A DNA stretch of 40,528 bases from Helicobacter equorum. Lineage in GTDB: Bacteria; Campylobacterota; Campylobacteria; Campylobacterales; Helicobacteraceae. The DNA lies in the NCBI RefSeq assembly GCF_900198655.1, contig NZ_FZPO01000006.1, positions 1 to 40,528 of the forward strand. Direction: 5' to 3'. Positions 1 through 6,769 of the stretch are shown piece by piece (the stretch's first letter is position 1; every line of letters begins with the position of its first letter). A program made the position numbers and the translations under genes. The notes under the pieces are model-generated. The model was not told where the DNA came from. It worked only from the letters and a program-made list of their open reading frames with translations, and did not search any database.

Positions 1-192
1 GAAGATGGCGATATGATAGAGATTTCTGTCTCGCGTGGGAGCTTAGAGCTGAAAGTGGATTCTAAAACTTTAGAAGCACGCCGTGCCAAATGGGAACCAA
101 TCAAAAAAGAGATAACAAGCAAATGGCTTAAGCGTTATTCATTGCTTGTTAGTAATGCTGCAAATGGTGCGGTACTAAAAACGGAGCTGTGA
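1..192 (+). CDS. ilvD: Dihydroxy-acid dehydratase, C-terminal 63 residues (partial)
   Basis: The reading frame is open from the first base and stops at 190-192. The tail contains DGDMIEISVSRGSLEL, the Arg-Arg-Ala-Lys-Trp stretch and a final LVSNAANGAVLKTEL, which matches the conserved end of IlvD/Edd-family dehydratases (family tail roughly VSSASKGAVTD). IlvD is the iron-sulfur enzyme that makes the 2-oxo acids for valine and isoleucine synthesis in the cytoplasm. The catalytic part and the cluster cysteines lie outside the window, so only the identity of the tail is supported. Confidence 0.88.
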   Translation, partial: EDGDMIEISVSRGSLELKVDSKTLEARRAKWEPIKKEITSKWLKRYSLLVSNAANGAVLKTEL

Positions 193-214
193 ATTTCTAA
201 GTCATAGGCATTTT

Positions 215-235
215 AGAATCTTATTTATAGATTCT
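215..235 (+). terminator. Small hairpin after ilvD
   Basis: AGAATCT (215-221) and AGATTCT (229-235) form a perfect 7-bp stem with a 7-base loop, followed by GCGTTTT. It sits 23 bases after the ilvD stop and could act as a weak terminator. Both arms are also copies of the 7-mer that is over-represented across the window, so the hairpin may be incidental. Confidence 0.35.
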
Positions 236-257
236 GCGTTTTAGGATAGGGATAGAT

Positions 258-2756
258 ATGAATATTGTTTTGTTAAAAGGTGAGGATAAAACCAAAGACA
301 TACAAGAATATTTTATAAAAGATGAAAAACTTTATGTAACTTTTAAAAATAATAAAACCTACGCTTACGCAAAATCAAGTTTTGAGATTCTACCAAAGGC
401 TACAAATGTAAAGGTGTTTTGCTATCTTAAAGAACTCTCTCATATTGTAAGTGAGGACAATGAGTTAGATCATTTGAAAAAAAGATATAGTGAAATTACC
501 TATATACCAAAAGATTGCGTATTGTCTGCTTATTTGAATCTCTCTAGTTTTGTATATGAAACACAATCAAATCTTAATCCAATACTTGCACCTTTTGGTT
601 TAAATATGTCGCAATCCAAAGCATTGAAAAACGCATTATGTAGCCAAACAAGTATCATTGAGGGACCACCTGGCACAGGAAAAACACAGACTATCTTAAA
701 TATCATAGCAAATCTCATCTATCGTGGCAAAACTATTGCAGTCTTATCAAATAATAATGCTGCTACACAAAATATTTACCAAAAACTTAATAAATATGGG
801 CTTGATTATCTCTGTGCAAATTTAGGCAACAAAGATAATAAAAAACAATTTATAGAGCAACAAAGTGGAATATATGGAGAGTTTGATACTAAAGAATTGC
901 ATATCGAAAAAATGAAACACGATATAAATGAGTCTTATCAAAATCTGCATAAAATTTTTGAACTACAAAATGAGATAGCTACAAACAAAGAAATATTAGA
1001 ATCTCTAAAATTAGAATATGAATACTTTAAAAAGCAAGAATATCAAAACACCATATCTTTAAAAACACGATTGTTTCAAAAACCAACCTCTCATAGAATC
1101 CTTATGATAAAGATAATTTTAGAGGAATCAAAATATATTAGTAAAATTCCTCTATGGTTAAAGCTTAAAATGATGTATTGGTACGGCATAGGTGATTTTG
1201 ATTTATATGCCAAATCCAAGCAAGAGATTCTAAAAATGTTTGAAAATTTCTACTACACACATAAAATTGAGGAATTGCAAACAAAAATTGATACTATGCA
1301 GCAATCCTTAGAAAAGCTCAATGCTAAAAATCCCTTAAAAACTCTACAAGATTCTTCTTTAGCGCTTTTGCAATATCATCTTCAAAGGAAATACAAAAAT
1401 AATAGCACAAGGAAAATATTTACATCAGATGACTTAGTAAATAATACTAAGGAGTTTTTGCAAGAATATCCTATTGTGTTTAGCACCACCCATTCTATTC
1501 TCTTATCTCTTGGAAGAATATCAGAAAATCCATTGTTTGATTATGTCATTATTGATGAATCATCACAAGTAGATATTGTTAGTGGAGCACTTGCTTTATT
1601 GTGTGCAAAAAATGCTGTTATTGTGGGTGATACAAAGCAGCTACCAAATATTATTGAACAAAAATACCAAAAAGATATTCAAGATAAGAATGCTAAATAT
1701 AATATTCCAGAATACCATGATTATTCTAAGCACAGCCTTTTAAGCTCTATGAATTGTATTGTGGATTCAGACTTTCGTGTGTTGCTAAAGGAGCACTATC
1801 GTTGCCACCCAAAGATTATAGGTTTTTGTAATAAAAAATTTTACAATAATGAGCTTATTATACTTAGCCAAGAAGAATCCAAACTTAATGTGCTTGAGGC
1901 TTATATTACCTCAAAGGGTAATCATGCCAGAGGGCATTATAATCAACGAGAAATTGATGTGATAAAAAAGGAGATTTTACCACCACTGCAAAAGTGTTTT
2001 GATAAAGATGAAATTGGAATCATCTCTCCTTATAAAACGCAAAAAGAGCATTTGGAAAAAGACATTGTGGATTTACAAATTGATACTGTGCATAAATATC
2101 AAGGTAGGGAGAAGGAAGCTATCATACTTACCATGGTGAATAATGTTATTGGGGATTTTATTGATAATGAAAACATGCTTAATGTGGCAGTAAGCAGGGC
2201 AAAGAGTGCATTAAGAATCGTTGTGTCTCATAATATAGCCACAAGCAATAATAATATAAGTGATTTTATCAAATACATACAATATCATAATGGTGAAGTT
2301 GTGCAAAGTGAAGTAAAATCAATATTTGACTTGCTGTATAAAGCAAATCATCAAGCACGCCTGCTATATCTTAAAAATAAAAAGAAAATATCACAATTTG
2401 ATTCTGAAAATCTCGCTTTTTATACAATACAAGAATGTCTCAAACCTTATTCTGCATTAGATGTTGTTTCACATATTCCGCTCTCTAGGGTTATTGGAGA
2501 TAGCAGCGTTTTAGATGAGAAACAAAAACAATACGCATATAATCCTCTCACGCATATTGATTTTGTTATTTATAATATTATGGATAAGATTCCAGTTTGT
2601 GCCATAGAGGTTGATGGTTTTGCTTTCCATAATTCAGCTACACAGCAATTCAAAAATGATGAATTAAAAGACGCTATTTTACAAAAATGTCATATACCCC
2701 TACTCCGATTACGCACAAATGGGAGTGATGAGAGGGGGCGTATAGAGGCTATTTGA
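258..2756 (+). CDS. Superfamily I (Upf1-like) helicase with C-terminal PD-(D/E)XK-like domain
   Basis: An 832-residue protein. The Walker A motif GPPGTGKT is at residues 136-143, Walker B VIIDESSQ near 430-437, then GDTKQLPN, the arginine-containing EHYRCHP near 513, DTVHKYQGRE near 609 and NVAVSRAKSALR near 642. This is the motif order of AAA_11/AAA_12 (Upf1/Dna2-type) helicases. The last 70 residues hold HIDFVIY (Asp768), AIEVDG (Glu784, Asp786) and IPLLRLRT, resembling the DUF2726/restriction-endonuclease-like domains found at the end of some such helicases. The usual Lys of E-x-K is replaced by Asp (E-V-D). The start has an AGGATAGG ribosome site. It is a single gene between ilvD and restriction-modification remnants, so a defence or DNA-processing role is inferred from context, not shown. 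The AGAWTCT 7-mer is present at normal density, so recent transfer is not obvious. Confidence 0.85.
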   Translation: MNIVLLKGEDKTKDIQEYFIKDEKLYVTFKNNKTYAYAKSSFEILPKATNVKVFCYLKELSHIVSEDNELDHLKKRYSEITYIPKDCVLSAYLNLSSFVYETQSNLNPILAPFGLNMSQSKALKNALCSQTSIIEGPPGTGKTQTILNIIANLIYRGKTIAVLSNNNAATQNIYQKLNKYGLDYLCANLGNKDNKKQFIEQQSGIYGEFDTKELHIEKMKHDINESYQNLHKIFELQNEIATNKEILESLKLEYEYFKKQEYQNTISLKTRLFQKPTSHRILMIKIILEESKYISKIPLWLKLKMMYWYGIGDFDLYAKSKQEILKMFENFYYTHKIEELQTKIDTMQQSLEKLNAKNPLKTLQDSSLALLQYHLQRKYKNNSTRKIFTSDDLVNNTKEFLQEYPIVFSTTHSILLSLGRISENPLFDYVIIDESSQVDIVSGALALLCAKNAVIVGDTKQLPNIIEQKYQKDIQDKNAKYNIPEYHDYSKHSLLSSMNCIVDSDFRVLLKEHYRCHPKIIGFCNKKFYNNELIILSQEESKLNVLEAYITSKGNHARGHYNQREIDVIKKEILPPLQKCFDKDEIGIISPYKTQKEHLEKDIVDLQIDTVHKYQGREKEAIILTMVNNVIGDFIDNENMLNVAVSRAKSALRIVVSHNIATSNNNISDFIKYIQYHNGEVVQSEVKSIFDLLYKANHQARLLYLKNKKKISQFDSENLAFYTIQECLKPYSALDVVSHIPLSRVIGDSSVLDEKQKQYAYNPLTHIDFVIYNIMDKIPVCAIEVDGFAFHNSATQQFKNDELKDAILQKCHIPLLRLRTNGSDERGRIEAI

Positions 2757-2791
2757 GTGAGATTATGGAGAAAGGAGAGGGAGCAATATAG

Positions 2792-3056
2792 TCTTGGGAT
2801 TTTTTGTGTTGTGTTTATATTTTTGATTTTTTGACTAAAATCCCTCCCATAAGAAGTGATAAATCATATAGGGATAAGCTGGATTACAGCAAGGATGAAA
2901 TCATTGATAACATAAAAGACTTTCTTAATGATTTGCTTGGAAGCTTTCATAAGGACTTGGTATATTATGTGGAGAAATAAAAGTGGTGGTAAGTGCCACC
3001 TAGAAATACATGGAATCACAACAAGGTTTCGTGGTTTTTTGCTTAAAAATTCATAA
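2792..3056 (+). pseudogene. Decayed reading-frame fragments of unknown origin
   Basis: One frame is open from 2792 to a TAA at 2978-2980 and has protein-like content (for example DKLDYSKDEIIDNIKDF and SFHKDLVYYVEK) but no start codon with a ribosome site. Reading continues sensibly in the next frame (KSGGKCHLEIHGITTRF) to a TAA at 3054-3056. The join at about 2975-2981 looks like one extra base. I read it as a broken gene. It may belong to the same lost restriction-modification locus as the next remnant, but I do not recognise the family. Confidence 0.4.
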
Positions 3057-3068
3057 AAGGAGTGAATT

Positions 3069-3379
3069 GTGAGCCCCAATCAATCCCTACAAGAGAAATA
3101 TCCGCATTTAGAAGTGAATGTATTAAAACTTAGTGAAGTGAAAAGGATAATGAGAGTAAAAGAATAGATTCTGAGTTTTTCAAGAAAGAATATTTTGATG
3201 CTATGGAGATTATACAATTAAATCAAGTTGGATATTTGGGTGATAATATGAAATTTAATTCTCGGTATTCGCAACCAATCAAAAAAAGTTTTGAATTAAA
3301 AGAAATGTCCCCTAAATTACTACAAGAGGTTAAGGCCAAAGTAGAATCCACGATAGCAAATGGAGTTACATCAAAATGA
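3069..3379 (+). pseudogene. Restriction-modification specificity (S) subunit-like remnant, frameshifted
   Basis: A GTG start at 3069 follows a good AAAGGAG site (3056-3062). The frame reads SLQEKYPHLEVNVLKLSEVK and hits TAG at 3165-3167. Adding one A to the A4 run at 3141-3144 restores KKDNESKRIDSEFFKKEYF and a frame open to TGA at 3377-3379. LSEV...DNE...RIDSEFFKKEY is a pattern I know from specificity subunits and type IIG target-recognition regions. Even when repaired it is only about 103 residues, far shorter than a working S subunit, so the middle is deleted too. Its stop overlaps the crcB ATG (ATGA). Confidence 0.55.
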
Positions 3380-3791
3380 ATTTCTATATGATTGTGTTAG
3401 TAGGTTTGGGTGGCTTTTGGGTGCGGTGTTGCGATTTTTTGTTTATGAGATAATTTCTAAGCTTACTTATATGTTTGGCTATGCTTTTGGGACACAAGTT
3501 TCTTCACTTATTGCGACATTTTTTGTCAATGTTGTTGGCTCTTTTGCTATTGGGCTTTTGTTTGCGTATGTCCAAAGCGGAGATTTAAAGCTATTATCCA
3601 AAGATATTTGGACACATTTTTTTGACATAGGGCTTTTAGGGGCATTTACGACATTTTCTACTTTTTCGTATGCCAATGTATTGCTTTTGCAAGGCGGCTT
3701 GTATGGGCAATTATTGCTTAACATTATCGGCAATGTCGGGATCTGTCTTTTAGCGACATTTTGTGGATTTGTGATGTATAGGGGTTCTTGA
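3376..3791 (+). CDS. crcB: Fluoride channel CrcB/FluC, with apparent one-base frameshift
   Basis: CrcB/FluC proteins are small four-helix inner-membrane channels that expel fluoride as antiparallel dimers. The expected N-terminus MNFYMIVLVGLGGF begins at the ATG at 3376, ten bases after a GGAG site. The rest (LGAVLRFF, then FVNVVGSFAIGLL and GAFTTFSTFSYAN, the family's pore motifs) is in another frame. The switch falls at a T4 run (3415-3418); one more T would give the usual GGFLGAVLRF. As it stands, an ATG at 3360 opens the second frame with an unrelated leader (MELHQNEFLYDCVSRFGW). So this is either a sequencing or assembly error, a true loss, or a switchable tract. The gene ends 9 bases from the convergent ykkD-like gene. 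Confidence 0.85.
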
Positions 3792-3800
3792 TATGAGCCT

Positions 3801-4139
3801 TTAACTCACAAGTTTAAGCCCAACGCTAGAGCCGACAATAAGTGCGAGAAAAAGGAGTTTGCTTGGGGTTTTAGATTCTTTAAAAAATATAATCCCCACA
3901 AGCACGCTACCACACGCACCAATTCCTGTCCATATTGCATAAGCGCTTGACATTGTAATCTCACGCATTGCCACGCTCAAAAGCCCAAAGCTTATGATAA
4001 ATAGCACAGCAATAACAAGTAAAAAAAGCTTATTGTTGGTATCACTAAATTTTTTCATACCAAAGACACCTGCTATTTCTGCTAACCCTGCCAAAAAAAG
4101 GCATATCCACGATATGGTAGATGAAAAATGTTCTAGCAT
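3801..4139 (-). CDS. ykkD: SMR-family exporter subunit, YkkD-like
   Basis: A 112-residue protein with four predicted membrane helices. Helix 1 carries the essential SMR glutamate (LAEIAGVFGMKKFS), and the middle reads SSAYAIWTGIGACGSVLVGIIFFKE, ending VGLKLVS. This is very close to Bacillus YkkD as I remember it. SMR proteins are proton-coupled antiporters for cationic compounds, and the YkkCD kind works as a two-gene heterodimer. The start overlaps the end of the upstream ykkC-like gene by 7 bases, which supports joint translation. It is the last gene of the fliW-proC-ykkC-ykkD run. The substrate cannot be told from sequence; guanidinium-type cations or antiseptics are the usual candidates. 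Confidence 0.87.
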   Translation of the reverse strand: MLEHFSSTISWICLFLAGLAEIAGVFGMKKFSDTNNKLFLLVIAVLFIISFGLLSVAMREITMSSAYAIWTGIGACGSVLVGIIFFKESKTPSKLLFLALIVGSSVGLKLVS

Positions 4140-4540
4140 GTGTGTTCTTTTGTTTGCGTGTTTTGGTCTTGCATAAGGTTATCAAGACCGAGTTCTGTAG
4201 CAATATCTTGTGTGATTTTTTGTTCACTTTTACTTTTGCTTGTGAGTTTTAGTCCTATGACACCAAAAAGCAGAGTGCTAATGAGTATGATTCGCACAAA
4301 ATCTATACTTTCACCAAAAACTAACATTTCAGCTATGACAATTCCAGCCGAACCAATCCCTACAAAAACAGCATACGCCACGCTTACTTCAAGCTTTTTG
4401 GTTGCTAAAATCATAAGGCAAAAGGATATGAGAATCCCAAGAAATGTAAGACAATACAGCCAAAAGCTATTGGCATATTTAAGACCGCTTACCCAAAATA
4501 TTTCAACAATACCACCAAGGATAACTAAAAGCCAACCCAT
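4133..4540 (-). CDS. ykkC: SMR-family exporter subunit, YkkC-like
   Basis: A 135-residue four-helix SMR protein. Helix 1 has the conserved glutamate and the Gdx/SugE-like pattern GGIVEIFWVSGLKYA; later parts read VAYAVFVGIGSAGIVIAEM and GVIGLKLTSKS. It matches YkkC, the partner of YkkD. A charged tail of about 28 residues (through QDQNTQTKEHTC) extends past the usual end of the fold and probably lies in the cytoplasm. Only 36 bases separate it from the proC stop, too few for a guanidine-I riboswitch, so it is probably transcribed with fliW and proC. The pairing with the overlapping ykkD-like gene points to an asymmetric heterodimer. Confidence 0.87.
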   Translation of the reverse strand: MGWLLVILGGIVEIFWVSGLKYANSFWLYCLTFLGILISFCLMILATKKLEVSVAYAVFVGIGSAGIVIAEMLVFGESIDFVRIILISTLLFGVIGLKLTSKSKSEQKITQDIATELGLDNLMQDQNTQTKEHTC

Positions 4541-4576
4541 ACATACTCTAGTTTATAAAATGACAGGAATGTGTGT

Positions 4577-5413
4577 TTATGTGTCGCCAAGCTCTTTTGC
4601 TCGATTAACTGCCGTAATTCCTGCCTCGATAAATGCTCCACGCACGCCGCACTTTTCAAGTGTTGCTAAGCCTCTTGCTGTCGTGCCAGATGGAGATGTT
4701 ACGGCAATTTTTATGTCATCAGGATTTTTGTGTTGTAGAAGCGTGGCAAACGCATCAAAGGTTTGTGCGACAAGCTCTTTGCTTTGTTCATAGTTTAGTC
4801 CATGGTAGATTCCGCTATCTATGAGACTTTGTGCCACTAACGCTAGAAATGCCGGTGTGCTACCACTTGTTGCAATAGAGGCATCAATAAGCGATTCATT
4901 GCCTACGATCACACAATTTCCAAAGCTATTGACAAGCCTATATACCGCAGATTCTATAGTTTTAAAATCCATATTCGCATTATTTTGCATATATACACAA
5001 TTTGCGGACTTGCCATAGAGTGCTCCGATATTTGGCATAATACGCACTATATTTTTTGCCTTAAGTGTTTCTGCAAGTGTCGCGATACGCACTCCAGCCA
5101 TTACGCTATAGGCGATATATGCTTCTCCGATATATGTAAATGCGCTTAGTGCATGTGGTTTCACGCACAACAGCACTTCAGCATCTTGTATATCTAGCGG
5201 TGTATGAGAATCTGCAAGAAGTGGCTTTATATGTGGGTGTGCCAGAGTATCACAAAGATTCTTAGCCTTTGAGAGATCGCGTCCCACTATTAGGATTTCA
5301 TATTCTTGGAAAGCCTTAGATTTAATCACACCTTCTAGGATAGCGTGTGCCATATTGCCATAACCGACACATATGAGCTTGGCTTGTTTGGTAGATTGTA
5401 TGTGAAGACTCAT
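4577..5413 (-). CDS. proC: Pyrroline-5-carboxylate reductase
   Basis: Last step of proline synthesis: NAD(P)H-dependent reduction of pyrroline-5-carboxylate in the cytoplasm. The N-terminal Rossmann motif is ICVGYGNMAHAILEG. The C-terminal dimerisation region contains VTSPSGTTARGLATLEKCGVR, the family signature, followed by FIEAGITAVNRAKEL. I place the start at the ATG at 5413 (MSLHIQSTKQ), giving 278 residues, because the longer frame from 5458 runs back into fliW with an unlikely basic leader. No strong ribosome site is visible, but the start lies 5 bases after the fliW stop, so translational coupling is likely. Confidence 0.93.
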   Translation of the reverse strand: MSLHIQSTKQAKLICVGYGNMAHAILEGVIKSKAFQEYEILIVGRDLSKAKNLCDTLAHPHIKPLLADSHTPLDIQDAEVLLCVKPHALSAFTYIGEAYIAYSVMAGVRIATLAETLKAKNIVRIMPNIGALYGKSANCVYMQNNANMDFKTIESAVYRLVNSFGNCVIVGNESLIDASIATSGSTPAFLALVAQSLIDSGIYHGLNYEQSKELVAQTFDAFATLLQHKNPDDIKIAVTSPSGTTARGLATLEKCGVRGAFIEAGITAVNRAKELGDT

Positions 5414-5418
5414 AGGAG

Positions 5419-5838
5419 TTAGTTTGCGACTTGGGTGCTTGTTTCGCTTTTGTCGCAATACGCTCTTATAGGTTCAGCAATAGAATATTGCGGATAATTA
5501 ATGCTATCTAGCACGACTTGCGCCATTGTGTGGTTATCGAAATTAAAAACTAGGGGAGCAAGAAAATTTATCGTAGAATCTTCGATAGGGTTTTGGAGCA
5601 CCATTATATTAGCAACAAGGAGATTCTTGCAGTTATCAAGATCAAGAAGAAGTTTTAGTGCAGTGGGTATTTCAAATTCATAATTACGCAACAAAAAAGG
5701 ATTTACAAGGGTAAATGTGGGCACACCGCCATCGCCATCAGGATTACTCACTCTCATAAATAATTCATCGATTTTTTCGAACGCCATACGAGTAACCCGC
5801 TCAAAGCCCAAAATAGGCGATTTGACTTCAAAAATCAT
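5419..5838 (-). CDS. fliW: Flagellar assembly factor FliW
   Basis: A 139-residue protein with the FliW pattern: FEVKSPILGFE at the N-terminus, TFTLVNPFLLRNYEFEIP near residue 41, and NPIEDSTINFLAPLVFNFDNHTMAQ in the C-terminal half. FliW binds flagellin and the RNA-binding regulator CsrA, and so links flagellin levels to flagellin translation. As first gene of the run it is followed closely by proC and then the SMR pair, which have no obvious tie to motility. An extended -10 box lies about 43 bases upstream of the start. Confidence 0.93.
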   Translation of the reverse strand: MIFEVKSPILGFERVTRMAFEKIDELFMRVSNPDGDGGVPTFTLVNPFLLRNYEFEIPTALKLLLDLDNCKNLLVANIMVLQNPIEDSTINFLAPLVFNFDNHTMAQVVLDSINYPQYSIAEPIRAYCDKSETSTQVAN

Positions 5839-5880
5839 AACAAAACTCCACTGCTAAGATTTGAGATCTACTAAACCTTT

Positions 5881-5891
5881 ATTCTAGCATA
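5881..5891 (-). promoter_or_regulatory. Extended -10 promoter of the fliW operon
   Basis: Read on the minus strand, 5891 to 5881 is TATGCTAGAAT: a TAGAAT -10 hexamer with the TG extension. It lies about 43 bases before the fliW ATG. A second candidate, TATAAT (5913-5908), lies further upstream. No clear -35 is seen, as is usual for Helicobacter housekeeping promoters. Confidence 0.5.
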
Positions 5892-5943
5892 AAATACTTA
5901 TGATTTTATTATAAGTGCAAGTGGCGCTATAGTAGAAATTTAA

Positions 5944-5952
5944 TGCTACAAT
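5944..5952 (+). promoter_or_regulatory. Extended -10 promoter for the 5999 gene
   Basis: TGCTACAAT reads as a TG-extended -10 (TACAAT at 5947-5952) about 46 bases before the ATG at 5999. The ribosome site is the AAGGTG just before the start. The promoter faces away from the fliW promoter in the same short gap. Confidence 0.5.
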
Positions 5953-5998
5953 TAAAACATATGATCACATTTAGATTTATTTCAAGGCAAGGTGTAAA

Positions 5999-6325
5999 AT
6001 GAAAAGTTTTTGGCTACACGCTGTGTGGATAGTATGGGTTATTATAGGCACGAGTGGGTGCGGCGAAGACACAAGTTTTGGTTGTGAAAATGCGCAGGTG
6101 CAAGAAAGTATCAAACAAATGCTAAGCATAGAACTACAGGATTTGGCACAATATGATACGATAAAGCTTTTTGACATCCAAACTTTAGATACAAACGAGA
6201 ATCTTTTGCAATGTCAAGCGATGATAGAGGGCAACACGCCCCAAATTACAGCACTTAATCCTTTGCATTATGAGGTAACAAAGGATTTACGCGCAACATT
6301 GATATTTACACTCCCTCAAGAGTAG
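5999..6325 (+). CDS. Small exported protein of unknown function, possible lipoprotein
   Basis: A 108-residue protein. Residues 1-20 form a short basic start and a hydrophobic stretch (WLHAVWIVWVIIGTSG) ending at Cys21. The sequence TSGC is a poor lipobox because -3 is Thr, so lipid attachment is uncertain, but export is likely. The mature part is acidic with two more cysteines (GCENAQ and LLQCQA) that could form a disulfide, and ends in TKDLRATLIFTLPQE. I do not recognise a family. The start is supported by AAGGTG. It stands alone between the fliW operon and the autotransporter. Confidence 0.65.
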   Translation: MKSFWLHAVWIVWVIIGTSGCGEDTSFGCENAQVQESIKQMLSIELQDLAQYDTIKLFDIQTLDTNENLLQCQAMIEGNTPQITALNPLHYEVTKDLRATLIFTLPQE

Positions 6326-6769
6326 AGCACACCCTCATCTTCTAAGCTTTCCCATAACTTAAGGTGTTATTGCAATTCCTTATCATAAGAATATTTTTGA
6401 GAATTTTATTACAAATGAGAATAATCTATCGTGTTTTCAGACGCATTAAAATTTATTGTTCATTTATATTATTTTGCAAGAATCCGCGTCGAAATTCGAT
6501 TGGAATTTTTCTAAATTTTGTTTTAGTGATGTTTATAAAAATTTCATTTAAGTAGGATTTTGAGATAAAACTCTTACAGAGAGATAAAAACAAGAAATCT
6601 TTAATTCTTTATTGAAACTTTTATATTTTTATTTTTTAGCTTTAGTCATAAATTTAAAAAACAAAACTAGAGTAAATGTGACGATTTCGAAGATTAAAAA
6701 ATATTTGTTTATTGGTTGGGTGTTTAGAATACTAAATCAATCTTAGACTCCCAACACAAAAGGGTAAAA
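6326..6769 (+). other. 444-base AT-rich gap upstream of the autotransporter
   Basis: No gene is supported here. A 63-codon open frame at 6364-6555 lacks a ribosome site and has a biased Phe/Ile/Arg content typical of AT-rich noise. The stretch is more AT-rich than its surroundings. Near the end it holds the likely autotransporter promoter (TAGAAT at 6725-6730). I found no convincing hairpin terminator for the 5999 gene. Confidence 0.5.
6725..6730 (+). promoter_or_regulatory. Likely -10 box of the autotransporter gene
   Basis: TAGAAT lies 39 bases before the ATG at 6770, which would give a leader of about 32 bases ending in an AAAGGG ribosome site. The -35 region (TTGTTTATTGG, 6705-6715) is only suggestive. 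Confidence 0.4.

Noticed and set aside
2864-3079. 71-codon minus-strand open frame over the restriction-modification debris
   Set aside because: The plus strand of the same stretch gives better protein-like fragments, and the minus frame has no ribosome site.
4140-4793. 217-codon plus-strand open frame opposite the ykkC-like gene and proC
   Set aside because: It is antisense to two well-recognised genes and its translation is Ser/Pro/Thr-rich as expected for an opposite-strand shadow.
6416-6430. Fur-box-like TGAGAATAATCTATC
   Set aside because: The first half resembles a Fur half-site but the second half does not match, and it lies about 300 bases from the predicted autotransporter promoter.
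6364-6555. 63-codon plus-strand open frame in the gap before the autotransporter
   Set aside because: No ribosome site, Phe/Ile/Arg-heavy composition expected from AT-rich noise, and no recognisable features.
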